A model generated the notes under the pieces. It was given only the letters and a program-made list of their open reading frames with translations. It was not told the DNA's origin and made no database searches. Below, piece after piece: positions 21,944-35,402 of a stretch of DNA of 64,000 bases. Made by a program: the position numbers and the translations under genes. The stretch comes from Oscarella lobularis (taxonomy: Eukaryota > Porifera > Homoscleromorpha > Homosclerophorida > Oscarellidae). Where the stretch lies: assembly GCF_947507565.1 (NCBI RefSeq), contig NC_089188.1, positions 1,860,001-1,924,000 of the forward strand, in the 5' to 3' direction. Position 1 is the first letter of the stretch, and each line of letters begins with the position of its first letter.

Positions 21944-22864
21944 ATGGCACGAGAAGGTCTCCTACGAGCGCAGTTTCACTGCCGAAGCTTTCTCCTCGAC
22001 CATCCCAACAGGCTCGACTTCGTTAAACCCCAAGTAAATCCCCCGCGTCGCTCTATCTATAGACACGACCCGCCAGCCATTGTCCCTTCCTCCCTCCCTT
22101 CCTTCCTCTAGTGGCCGTTTCACCAGTACATATTCGTCGGCTATCGCCTAGTCGTCGCTCTCTACTTCTTCGCCTACATAATACGATCGGGCTTCCACGA
22201 CGGAAACGAAGGCGCAAAATGGCTCATCTTCCTAACGAACTGGAGCTACACCGTGGAAACGGTTCACTTTCTCTGGTCGGCGGGAACGGCACTCCACTAC
22301 GCCATCGCCACGGCGAAAGACACGTATCCGTCGCCGCCCAAGCGCAACAACCTCCCCTGGTACTATCGAGCCCAATGGGCCATACACAACATCGCGATTG
22401 CGAGCGCTCTTCTCGTCACCGTTCTCTACTGGGCGATCATCTATAATCCGGACGCGAACGTCTCTATCGGTCTCGACATAAACATGCACGCGCTGAACGG
22501 GGTCTTCGCTCTCGTCGACGTCTTCGTCACGAGCGTTCCCACGCGCCTACTTCACGTCTACCATCCCCTTCTACACGGCGTCGTCTATTCGGTATTCGCC
22601 GCTATCTATTGGGCGGCGGGAGGAAAGGGACTACGGGATAACGACTATATCTATAAGGTCATCGATTTTGGAAGCGAACCGGGCACGGCGGCTCTCTATA
22701 TCTGTCTCGTGGCGCTCGTTGCCATGCCTATCGTGCACGTCGTCGTCTTTTGTTGCTATGCGTTGAGAGTGTTCATAGCGAGAAAGTGCTGTCACGTCGG
22801 AGTCGACGACGAAGTGCAAGAGGGAGGGGAGCTAAAACGCGTCGACGATCAAAACTCTGCCTAA
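21944..22864 (+). CDS. Rolling stone-like multipass membrane protein
   Basis: Two exons, 21944-22033 and 22112-22864, give about 280 residues. The order matches the Rolling stone (rost)/FAR-17a-related family: a short N-terminus with MAREGLLRAQFHCRSF, then WPFHQYIFVGYRLVVALYFF, FLTNWSYTVETVHFLWSAG, WAIHNIAIASALLVTVLYWA, INMHALNGVFALVDVFVTSV and PLLHGVVYSVFAAIYWAAGG, with a last helix YICLVALVAMPIVHVVVFCC. The WSY, N-(I/M)H-x-LN and P-R-L-x-H motifs are typical. Drosophila rost is needed for myoblast fusion; the role outside insects is unknown. Cytosolic tail is short and acidic. Confidence 0.8.
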
Positions 22865-23162
22865 ACTATATATAGACTGTCTGTGTTCTATCGTAATGGT
22901 GAAAATTAGGTAGAGTCGGACTCGCAAAAAAGGGGCGCTACTTTGTGCTATTGTGCTATTGTCTATATAGAAACTGCATGCGGGACTATCACGCAGTAAT
23001 CGCGCACAGAAAAAAAATTGTCAATCTGCTTACTCTCACGTACGTAGTCGACTCCTCGAAACAAGAGGCGTGAGACGCCTCTGCGCGAGCAGTCAAGTCG
23101 ACGAGCGACGTGGTGCCGCAGAAGGCAATGCTGTACGCGACAAACGCAGCTAGAACACCTCT
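22865..23162. other. Intergenic, no gene seen
   Basis: About 300 bases between the Rolling stone-like stop and the minisatellite. Short AT-rich stretches, no convincing exon or RNA gene. Confidence 0.5.
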
Positions 23163-24046
23163 TAATATTAAAGTGAGGCACTCGTCTTTAATTCTTAGAG
23201 CCTAAATATTAAATTGAGGGCCGAATCTTTAATTCTTAGGGCCTAAACATTTAATTGAGGGCCTAATCTTTAATCCCTAGGGCCTAAATATTAAATTCAG
23301 GGACTAATCTTTATATCTTACAGACTAAATACAAAATTTAGGGCCTAATCTTTAATATTTTGGGCCTCAATATTAAATTGAGGGCCTAATCTTTATATCT
23401 TACGGCCTAAATATTAAATTGAGGACGTAATCTTTGATTCTTAGAGCCTTAATATTAAATTGAGGCACTCATCTTTAATTCTAAGAGCCTAAATATTAAA
23501 TTGAGGGCCTAATCTTTACTTCTTAGGGCTTAAATATTTAATTGAGGGCCTAATCTTTAATTCTTAAGGCCTAAATATTAAATTGAGGGCCTAATCTTTG
23601 ATTCTCAGGGCCTAAATATTAAATTGAAAGCTTAATCTGTTATTCTTAGGGCCCAAATATTAAATTGAAAGCCTAATCTTTTATTCTTAGCACCTAAATA
23701 TTAAATTGAGGGTCTAATATTTCATTCTCAGGGCCTAAATATTAAATTAAAAGCCTAATCTTTTATTCTTAGCACCTAAATATTAAATGGAGGGCCTAAT
23801 CTTTATATCTTACGGCCTAAATATTAAATTGAGGGCGTAATCTTTGATTCTTAGAGCCTTAATATTAAATTGAGGCACTCATCTTTAATTCTAAGAGCCT
23901 AAATATTAAATTGAGGGCCTAATCTTTAATTCCTAGAGCCTAAAATTAAATTCAAGGACTAATCTTTAATTCTTAAACCTAAATATTAAATTGAGGGCCT
24001 AGTCTTTAATTCTTAGGACCTAATTATTAAATTGAGGGCCTAATCC
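23163..24046. repeat. ~42-bp minisatellite array 1
   Basis: About 21 tandem copies of a unit GGCCTAAATATTAAATTGAG plus GGCCTAATCTTTAATTCTTAG. A three-unit block (about 23389-23515) recurs almost unchanged at about 23799-23925, so higher-order duplication has occurred. The array stops about ten bases from the stop codon of the PABP-like gene. Each unit carries ATTAAA on both strands, a known variant poly(A) signal. Confidence 0.95.
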
Positions 24047-24056
24047 TATGACGTTT

Positions 24057-25168
24057 TCACGCTTTCCTGCTCTCTTCATCTAAACGTTTAATAATTGAAT
24101 TAAGAAATTTGTTGTTTGCTTGATTGGGCACTTTGGCTCTGACGATTTCTTTGAAACGACCGAATAGGCGTTCGAGTTCGACGTCGCCCATATCCGTGGG
24201 TAAATTCCTCACGTAAAGATTGGTTCTCTCACGAGCAAACTCCGCTCGTCTTTCCGCAATCTTCTGAGCGCGACTAACCGAGATCCTCAGCCCGTCGACA
24301 CACCTCCCATCCATCACATCAACCGCCTAAAATAAAAAAAAACAGAGATACAATAATATATGAGTCAGCGGTGCGTTCACCAGCGCCGCATCTTCCGAAT
24401 TCTCAAAATCGACGAAACCGCAACGGGTTCCCGTTTTTTCGAAATATTTCGTGCTCGTGCTGGAGATGGGGCCGAAATCGGCGAACATCGTCTTCCGCTC
24501 TTCGTCGGTGCAATCCCCTTTCAAATTTTTAACGTAAACGGTTTCGATTGCTGGGCCTCCAATCGCTCATTCTTCGTCATATGAAACTCGACTTCCCTAA
24601 AAAGCGAGTTTCATGCAGTGAAGGAAAACAGATCTATTACGCCTACAGTTTCTTTCCGTGAAGAAATGCGCCGTTTGCCCGCTCCACGGCCTCTCGTGCG
24701 CCGTCCTCTCTTTCGAAATTGATGAAGGCGAAGCCTTTCGACATTCCCGCGTCGTCAACTTTGCAGCTCCGTAGACGCCGAATGCCTTTCGGAAATCCCT
24801 CCCAATGAGACTCTCCTTGACGTTCTTGACGATGACGTTGTTGTCGCTGAATTGGCGCCGACTGGGGTGGGATCGCCCTTATGTGGGATCCCTCGAGTTT
24901 TTCGCCGTCGAAAGCGTTCATAACGCGGCGAGCTGAGTCGTAGATTAAAAAGGAACGATTGGCGAATGAATAGCGAGGAACGTTACCCGTTTCTTCCGCT
25001 GTAGAAGTTAACGTAGGCGTGGTATCGACTGCGGACTTGCTGGCGCGCTATGTGAAGAGAATCGAACTCGGCAACGCGCCCGATTAGTTTCTCCAAGTCG
25101 TCTTCCGCCACAGCGGCGCTCAGATCTCCAAAGTAGAGAGTACGTCGCTCCGGATGACTCATTGCCAT
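24057..25168 (-). CDS. Divergent poly(A)-binding-protein-like RRM protein
   Basis: Four RRM-like segments in PABP order, about four exons. RRM1: TLYFGDLSAAVAEDDLEKLI to YHAYVNFYS. RRM2: RNP1 is KGFAFINFEREDGAREAVER. RRM3: VYVKNLKGDCTDEERKTMF with GFVDFENSEDAALA, then the PABP-type linker RISVSRAQKIAERRAEFARE. RRM4: TNLYVRNLPTDMGDVELERL, but it ends soon after (NNKFLNSIIKRLDEESRKA, stop at 24057), before RNP1. The C-terminal MLLE domain of PABPC is absent. In RRM2 the part expected to be RNP2 is scrambled in the main frame, while the +1 frame reads NNVIVKNVKESLIGRDFRKA; two opposing single-base shifts about 90 bases apart (near 24850 and 24775) would explain this. Either a diverged paralogue, a decaying copy, or assembly errors. 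Start is the first in-frame ATG. Confidence 0.65.
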
Positions 25169-25965
25169 GTAGAGAGAGTCAGAGAGTGACGCAATCTGAA
25201 AACGGGTGGGAGGAGTCAATTGAAGCACGTAGAGGGCGTCGGTAGGCTATGGCCCAAGCGGTCTGGAGCCAACTCGTCGCGATTTGGCGGTTGCTCGTCG
25301 TTTGAAGAGGCTGATGTTTGAAAGAGAGACCCGGATTAATCTGAGCTGGTCATCGTGTCTGCTCTAAACAAAACGTTCATTATGAACAAAAATTCTGATT
25401 TGCAAAACATTCATTATGAACAAAAAGTCTGATTTGCCAAACGTTTATTAGAAAAACAAATTCTGATTTGAACAACATTCACTATGAAAACAAATTCTGA
25501 TTTGCAAAACAACAAATTCTAGCTCGTAGTTAAATTTTTACTCTGCAAAATTTTTTTAGTAAATCGTGCGTCTTTTTATTTAAATGATAACTCCTTAATT
25601 GATATATGGCGTAATGAAAGGCGGGTGGGAAGGACTCCAAGATTGCTTTTAAAGACGACATCCATGGCTTCAGTAATCTGCAAAATGCAAAACGCTAATT
25701 AAACATCTCCCTTCTAATTAGAATCAATTTTACTTTCTCCTTAAAATTTTTCCCAGTTTCCATCTTTGTTTGTTAGATGGGTCCAATTGAACTTTTAGGG
25801 CCGCTCCCCAAATCTCTGTCAAAGACATAAAAAGTGTGATGAAGAGAACAGCAAATCCAAAACATGAACATTATTTATTCTTACCTCTGGCCATAGCCAG
25901 TAGCCCGTCGTCTTACAAGTCACGCATTAGAAACAAGCAAGTAATGATTTTAAATCAGTTTCTTG
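25169..25965. other. Intergenic with a short 34-bp repeat
   Basis: AT-rich spacer between the PABP-like start and minisatellite array 2. Apart from the four-copy repeat at 25368-25503 I see no exon, RNA gene or TIR pair. Confidence 0.5.
25368..25503 (+). repeat. Four copies of a 34-bp unit
   Basis: Units like CAAAACATTCATTATGAACA followed by AAAATTCTGATTTG repeat four times with increasing divergence to the right. Confidence 0.85.
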
Positions 25966-26655
25966 ATTCTAAAGGCCTAAACGTTAAATTGAGGGACTAA
26001 TCTTTGATTCACAGGGCCTAAATATTAAATTCAGGGCCTAATCTTTGATTCTAAAGACCTAAAATTAAATTGAGGGCCTTATCTTTGATTCTAAAGGCCT
26101 AAATATTAAATTGAGGGCCTAATCTTTGATTCTGAAGGCTTAAATATTAAATTGAGAGCCTAATCTTTGATTCTAAAGGCCTAAATATTAAATTGAGGGC
26201 CTAACCTTTTATTCTGAAGGCCAAATATTAAATTGAGGGCCTAATCTTTGATTCACAGGGCCTAAATATTAAATTGAGCGCCTAATCTTTGATTCTAAAG
26301 GCCTAAATATTAAATTGAGGGCCTAATCTTTGATTCACAGGGCCTAAATATTAAATTGAGCGCCTAATCTTTGATTCTAAAGACCTAAAAATTAAATTGA
26401 GGGCCTAATCTTTGATTGACAGGGATTAAATATTAAATTGAGGGACTAATCTTTGATTCTAAAGGTCTATGTATTAAATTGAGGGCCTAATCTTTAATTC
26501 TTAGAGCCTTAATATTAAATCGAGAACCAAATCTTTAATTCTTAGGAATAATAAAGGGAGGGCCTAATCTTTGATTCTAAATATTAAATTGAGGGCCTAA
26601 TCTTTAATTCCTAGGGCCTAAATATTAAATTCATGTACTAATCTTTGATTCTTAA
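25966..26655. repeat. ~42-bp minisatellite array 2 (same family as array 1)
   Basis: About 16 copies of GGCCTAAATATTAAATTGAG plus GGCCTAATCTTTGATTCTAAA. It shares the array 1 core but has its own subtype (TTGATTCTAAAG in place of TTAATTCTTAGG), showing local homogenisation. It ends about 18 bases from the stop codon of the minus-strand CAP-Gly gene. Confidence 0.95.
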
Positions 26656-26673
26656 ACATGTCACTTCGCCACC

Positions 26674-27191
26674 TTACCTTGGGGTTTTTTTTTCGGGCGG
26701 CAAATGTTTTATCTACAAATTAATATCAACAAGAAATAAAAAATTCGCGTTATGTGAAATTCGCCACCTCGCAAAGTTTGCGCATTATTCCGCAATATTT
26801 TGGTGCATCAAAATATCTATGCCAAGATTTAGAAAAAAAAGGATTCATGAAAACGCTTCGCCCCACCTTTTTCCTAGCACAACTCCGTTATGAGCTCTTC
26901 GCCACGGAGTGTCAAGTACGATTCCTGCTTGATCAAGGAATTTTGAGTACTCCGTCTTCCCAATGAAGCGGATTGTTCCTTGTCTGCGCGATTCACCGCA
27001 AAAAGCCTCGACTCTGTCGCCGATCTTGAACGATCTAGAAATATATCACTCGAAGTCGAAAGACACGCTCACACGAAGTCGAAAGACACGCGCACGACCA
27101 CGGATTGTAGAGAAAACGCGTGAAAACGCTCTTACGAAACCTCCAATAATTTAGGCAAATGGTGGGATAGGTCATTCGAAGATGTAGGCAT
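26674..27191 (-). CDS. Small stand-alone CAP-Gly domain protein (103 residues)
   Basis: Four exons with consistent phases: 27136-27191, 26867-27034, 26768-26816, 26674-26712. The product begins MPTSSNDLSHHLPKLLEV, then a CAP-Gly domain: FKIGDRVEAFCG, QGTIRFIGKTEYSKFLDQAG, IVLDTPWRRAHNGVV, GKRYFDAPKYCGIM, and ends EIKHLPPEKKTPR. CAP-Gly domains bind C-terminal EEY/F motifs of tubulin and EB proteins. The usual GKNDG signature reads RRAHNG here, so the groove is altered and binding may differ. No coiled coil or second domain. Introns of about 50-100 bases have good GT-AG sites. Which CAP-Gly family it belongs to I cannot say; the last exon is the least certain. Confidence 0.6.
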
Positions 27192-27611
27192 CGATTTACG
27201 TTAATCATAGACGGGAGGCGATTAATCCCTTTAGTCAAACAGCACTTGAGTGTGCCAAGCACGGCAGGACGGAGTTTCAAACGCGCATGTACGAGTACTA
27301 GTGCGTAACAATGGGCGGAGAGCCAATGACGTAGCTCTTGTCGCGCACGCGCCTTAAATCAGCCAATGAAGTAAACATTTATCGTTCTATCGAGACCCCG
27401 TGAAAGAAAAATGGCTCGTCTAAGATGAGTTCGAATTGTCTAAGCTTGAGATTTGGCAGATTGAAGCTTCAATGAATAAGCTTTGATTTAGCCCGACGTC
27501 ATTTTAGTTGAGGGGGACGTCAATCGAGAAAAAGCGGTTTGAAAGTTTTAGAACCGCTGAACGCACTAGGAACCGCACGTTTTCTCTATAAATAGCTTCT
27601 ACTGAGACTGT
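27192..27611. other. Intergenic, nothing identified
   Basis: About 420 bases between the divergent start of the CAP-Gly gene and the 3' end of the ROCO gene. No exon or RNA gene recognised. Confidence 0.4.
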
Positions 27612-30600
27612 CTATTGAGAGTAATTTTCTGCCGCCTGAGCTACCGATACCGAGCATTCGGCGAGCAGACCCGGAATCCATCTCTCCTTGACTCGAGCCA
27701 GCTCCTCCAGCACGGCGTCGTTGATCTCGTGGCAGAGATCTCTTAGCTCGGCATCGCTCCTCACAACGTCGTCGTCCTCGTCGTCGCCGCCGCCCGCGGC
27801 GTCTTTTATGGAACAGATCAGAACGATGCAGATTCGATCGATTTCTTCTTCGAGAATGAAGAAGGCGTTCGCTCGGACTTGAATGCAAACGCTCGAGTCA
27901 AAGAAACGAATGCTGCCCTTTCGCCGAAGGCCGTATCGACGCGGCAAATAGACGCCGGCCAAGTAGGTAAACAGCGACTTGGGACAATAGCCGCCCAAAA
28001 AATCGATGACCCCTCGAATAATGCAAGGATTAATCCCCGCTTGAGGCGGTTGAAAATCGTTGGACGCAATCAAAGGAATATAGCACGCCGGTTCGTCCTC
28101 GTCGTCGTCACGGTTGATTTTCACGAGAAAATCGAGTCCTTCGAGAAGATCAATAGCGGTAAAATCTTCATCGTTGACGACGATTCCTATTGGGTAATTA
28201 TTCGTGATTTGTTCCGTCAACGAGGAGAGGATTTGTCCGTTGAGATGAATCGCCGTCGCCTCGGCAGCATTAACGTAAAGACGTGTGGCGCTCGTCGACT
28301 GCTTGGACGCGGCGGCATTGAGACTGAAAACGTCGTCTAAGAAATCGAAGAGCCACTGAGGCGACAAGAAGACGACGTCTCGCAATTGGGGCACGTCGTA
28401 GTGAAGAAGATAGCCAATGTCGTGATAGTAGCCGAGCATCGCGTCGAAGTCGGACATCTTCCGCTTGGACGGATCGAGCGTCGAGGCGATTTTCGGCAGA
28501 ACGAGTCGCGCGAGCTCGTCGCGAGCGATTGCGAGTTTCTTCTGCGATTTCAGCACGTCGACGCAGTACTCGAAGATGAGCCACTGAACGGGAATTCGTT
28601 CGCCGCAATACGACTCCCTTCGGAGCGTCTGCTCGACGTAACGACGCACTTTCTTCTCCGCCTCGTCGCTCGGTAAGGAGAAGACAAATTTTCCGCCGTC
28701 GGGCAGGTGACGCGCCGCCGCCGAATCGGCGACTCGTCCCTGAACCATTTCGAGATTCGATCGAAGGATGAGATCGTCTTCGTCGTCGTCCGGTCGGTTG
28801 AGACCGGCGAGAACGAATGCCGGAGCGACGTGCGGATCGTCGTCGTCGCCGCGTCGTCGACGTCGTCGAAGAAACGGCATGTAGTGATACGCCGGCACTT
28901 GAGCGACGGCCGAGCAGAGATTACCGCTAAATCGATCGATATTTCGATCCGTCTCGACTTTTCGTCCGGTGCCGAATTCCCTCGTCGACGAACCGTCGCC
29001 GGCGTCGACGACGGCGTTCCATCGTTTCTTCTGATCGTATCCCATGATGTAGACGGCCTTGTGACTGAACGCAATCGGCCAGACGACTTTGGCGAACTGT
29101 CCGACGGCGTTCATGCGAACGTCCCACACGTCGACGGCGATGTTGGGCTTGGCGTTGGGATTTTCGGCGGCGAGCTGCTCGCTGGTGCCGCTCTTCTTGA
29201 TCTCCTTCCATATGGCGATCACTTCGTTCTGCACCTCTTCGGGAATTCGAGTCGAGTCGACGGGAAGTGAAAATTTTTTCTCTTTCTCCTCCTCTTCGCC
29301 GACGACGAGCCAGTCGTTGGCTTCCTCGCCGTCGTCGCCTCGATTCGTCTCGTCAACGTTCCCCTCCTCCTCCTCCTCCTCCTCCTCCTCCTCTTCCTCG
29401 TCGTCGTCTTCTCCTTCGTAGTGCCACGTCATTTTCGACCAATTCGGATCTTCGAGAGCCTTTCGCTTCAGATCTTGTTGACTCACGTTCGCCTTCGCTA
29501 TTGGAGCTCGCTTCAAGATTTCGTTGACGACGAATCGGGCGATGGCGACGTTGTAGATGTCTCGACGCGTTTGGTGCGGTCGCAGCGATTCTTTCGGCGG
29601 CGGCTGATCGGCGTTCTGCTCTTTCTTCTTCTCCGAAGGCGACTTCTTCTCCCAAAGCGTGTATTGATTTGCCTCGATGGAATACGTCGTCGGATCGACG
29701 TGAACGGTTTGAGTCGACTCTGACTCCGCAGCAACGGGTTCTCCTACAAGAAATTTTCGAAGGCTCGAATCCCCTAAAAGAAGACATTGGTATTGCAAGA
29801 TTTAAATAATTGAATGTTTTCGTTTGGACCTGCTGTTGTGGACTTCGTCGGAGAGGTCACTGTGAACACTCTCGCTCTGTACACGCGATGTCGAGCCTCA
29901 TTCTGAGCTAAGATGTACGCCTTGATGACGTCCTCCTTTCTTTCGTTGATTTCTTTATAGACGGCGTGAACTGCGGGAGAGAAGTTGATCAGAAAGTGGA
30001 AGGCATTGCTAAAATAGCCAGCCCGTCGAACACCTTGTTCCCTTTCGACTCCAGTCAGGTACGTTGCAACGGGCTCTTGGGCTCCCTCTTTAGCTAGTCT
30101 CAAAGGCGTTTTCCCGTCGGCGTTCTTTGCCGTTGCATCGGCACCGGCTAGAACTAAAGCCTCGACGATACCAATGTGACCCTAGAACAGAGGTGCACCG
30201 AATATACATTTCCCAGGGTTTTTGACGCTGTGTGAAATTTAAACTTATGATCACGCCCCCATACGTCACCGACCGTTAGCGGAACCTCAATCAAACGTCA
30301 ATCACTCACTCGGCTCGCTGCCAGATGCAGCGCCGTGTTCCCCGTATCGTTGCGGACGTCGAGCGGCGCTTTGCGAGCGATGAGCAAATCGACGACGTTC
30401 TTCGAACCGCCGCTCGCCGCGTGATGCAGCGCCGTGCTTCCGAAAGCGTCCTTTATTCGAATGTTCGCGTTGCGCGCGATCAAGAAACGACACATGTCGG
30501 CCTTGTCCTCCTCGGCGGCGACGTGCAGGGCCGTGTAGCCCCAATCGTCGGCGACGTTGAGCAGACGAGCGTCGCGATCGGGAAGCGACTCCAGCACCTG

Positions 30601-30720
30601 ACGTGCCATGTTCAAGTCGTCGTACTTGACGGCGAGCATGAGACGTCCCGGCTCGTAGCCGGGCACGAACGGTATGGGATCGCTTCCGCGTGAGTACGAA
30701 CGCGAATAGGAGCGAGCCAT
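27612..30720 (-). CDS. Ankyrin-repeat ROCO-family protein with degenerate Roc and intact COR domain
   Basis: Start at 30720 sits in CCACCATGG. Exon 1 (to about 30310) and exon 2 (about 30187 to 29832) encode ankyrin repeats: GYTALHVAAEEDKADMCRFL, GSTALHHAASGGSKNVVDLL, TGNTALHLAAS, DGKTPLRLAKEGAQ. A Roc-like GTPase region starts at RARVFTVTSPTKSTTAG, continuing in the large exon (29774-27612) as DSSLRKFLVGEPVAAE with a STQTVHVD segment. The Walker A-like TSPTKST keeps Lys-Ser/Thr but lacks both glycines, and the DxxG switch reads VWDVRMNAVGQFAKVV, so nucleotide binding is doubtful. A COR domain follows: PVQWLIFEYCVDVLKSQK, MLGYYHDIGYLLHYDVPQL, VVFLSPQWLFDFLDDVF. There is no kinase. A poly-Glu insert lies at about 29363-29410. 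Invertebrates carry many ankyrin-ROCO proteins; function here is unknown. Confidence 0.75.
29361..29412 (+). repeat. CCT/TCG trinucleotide repeat (poly-Glu/Asp coding)
   Basis: A run of CTC/CCT triplets followed by GTC triplets encodes the acidic stretch (DDDEEEEEEEEEEEEG) in the Roc-like region on the minus strand. Confidence 0.9.
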
Positions 30721-30730
30721 GGTGGAAGGA

Positions 30731-30740
30731 GTCACGTGAC
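30731..30740. promoter_or_regulatory. Palindromic GTCACGTGAC E-box (CLEAR-type)
   Basis: GTCACGTGAC lies 11-20 bases upstream of the ankyrin-ROCO start codon. It equals the consensus bound by TFEB/MITF-type bHLH-ZIP factors at lysosome and autophagy genes in vertebrates. Related TCACGTG sites lie near other starts in the window (40976-40985, 43853-43862, 53048-53053). Binding in this species is inference. Confidence 0.4.
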
Positions 30741-30869
30741 ACGCTACATAAGAGTATTTGCGCGTACTGTAATAAGGGGTAGGCTACGAATAAAAAAGAA
30801 AAGACTAACCCAACGCTTGTCCGTCTCGTTGCGATTTATGTACAGGAGGGGGGGAGGGGGAAGAGAGGC

Positions 30870-33779
<2,910 letters not shown>

Positions 33780-33873
33780 GTTGGGCGGAAGGAGAACGTG
33801 CAGACAACGTGTCCCGGATAACCCTTTGATGCATTTTGCACACAAACGCTGAGAAGGAAATGAACAGGGGTTT

Positions 33874-35245
33874 CTATTCTGATTCAGGATCGCTATCAGG
33901 AATGTCCTCACTTGAGGGGGTCAAGTCTCGTTTTGAATCCGAGGCCTCGTCAAGACGCTGAAACGCTAGTATCCCATGTAGATTACCTCCCACCTTCTTT
34001 GTCCGTCGCGTTCTCACGCCCCGATCCGTGTGTCGAATGTCAAAATATTCGGGATTTTGACACTCCAAATCCGTGCACACGTCAGTCCACCTAAGAAGAG
34101 AAGAAAAAATCAAAGAAAGATGCATAGTATACAGTCTCCTTGCACTTTTTGCAGTGGATTCCGGGATGAGCTTTACTGGGTTCTCCAATTAGAATCCAAG
34201 TATCAATATCAGAATCTGACAAACTTGTCCTGCAGTAACAAAGCCTCGTATCTGACCACATAGACTCGATGCTAATCTACGTACTGATAAGCATTAATTG
34301 GCGCCAGGGGAACGTCCTCGAAGCCAATAGGACAAAAGTAGTGATTCGAACAGTGATAAATGAACGCCATATTCTCATTTTTGAGCCCTTCTTTGAGCCG
34401 AGCGAGAGCCTCTTCGGACGAGAGTCCAATGGTTCGACCAGCACCGTGAGGCTTGTAGAAATAGAAAGCTTTTCCGTGACACCCAAACGCCTCGTTCAAC
34501 TGCTGAAACCACCTGAAAAACAAGTCAAATTGAAAACGTTTTTGAGAGGGAGGGAGACTCTAAACCTCATGAGCGTCACATTTCCTGTGAAGGGTCCAAA
34601 GCGAATGGCATCAAACGGGGGCTCGAATCCGAGCACTGTCAATGCCTCCTCTTGAGAAATCGGTCGAAGTCTTGCACAGAGAAGAAGACGTCAACGTATT
34701 AGGCATTTGGAATTTCTGAAGAAATCGTCGACCTACTTTCCCGTGCCCAGCGTGCTGTAGAGATAATTCCAGCACGAAACGAGTGACGATACGCCGCACG
34801 ATTTCTTATACTGAGGCCGGCACATGCAAAACCTTTCCATTTGATAAATCCTCGTCAGACGATCTTCTTTCTATTCTTTTATTTTTTCTTACCACCGTCG
34901 CTGATCCATCACTCTTCGTTCTGCCATTGTCTTTGGCGTTATTGTTACGGGGAGCGAGGCGGAAGTAGAAATGCTGCTTCCTCGTTCTTCTATCGGCTCG
35001 CTCGGCTCCGTTTCGGTTCGTTTCGGCTTCCAATCGGATAGATCAACTTCCCAAGCGGTCGACTTTTCGGATCGACGGCCGTTGCCAAGCGTTGTCATTT
35101 CGTTTCGATCCGCTGCGTCGTCGTCGTCGTCGTCGCCGCTTTCCGATGATTTTGTCGTCATGTCCACCTCCTTTCCGTCTTCGCCATTCTCTTCGGATTC
35201 GTCGCTCTGGGAGAAGTCGTCGCTGCTTGAACTGTTGTTGCCCAT
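33874..35245 (-). CDS. BIVM: BIVM (basic, immunoglobulin-like variable motif-containing protein)
   Basis: Conserved metazoan protein of unknown biochemical role. Start at 35245 ([20 protein letters not shown]); an in-frame ATG at 35296 would add 17 residues. The acidic N-terminus is followed by [12 protein letters not shown] and [12 protein letters not shown], matching human AWEID and KQRKVLDLRRW. Then come [60 protein letters not shown], and [19 protein letters not shown] with [18 protein letters not shown], all close to the human protein. The SCG and HYFCP blocks recall a papain-like Cys/His pair, but catalysis is not established. About six exons. Confidence 0.92.
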
Positions 35246-35402
35246 TCTAGTGATTCTACACCACCGAGCGTCCCGGATAGCACGCGAGAGAGGCATGGTC
35301 TCATGACGGCAGATTTAATTAAGCGACATCCGCGTCCCATGGAGCGTTTCATGTTATTGGGAATAAATTTCTGCGTCGTGCAACACGATTTTGACGCAAC
35401 GC

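Noticed and set aside
23163-24046. CRISPR-like regular repeats
   Set aside because: Units are directly adjacent without unique spacers, in a spliced eukaryotic genome; this is a minisatellite.
28707-29270. Plus-strand 187-codon open frame
   Set aside because: Shadow of the ROCO coding exon on the other strand.
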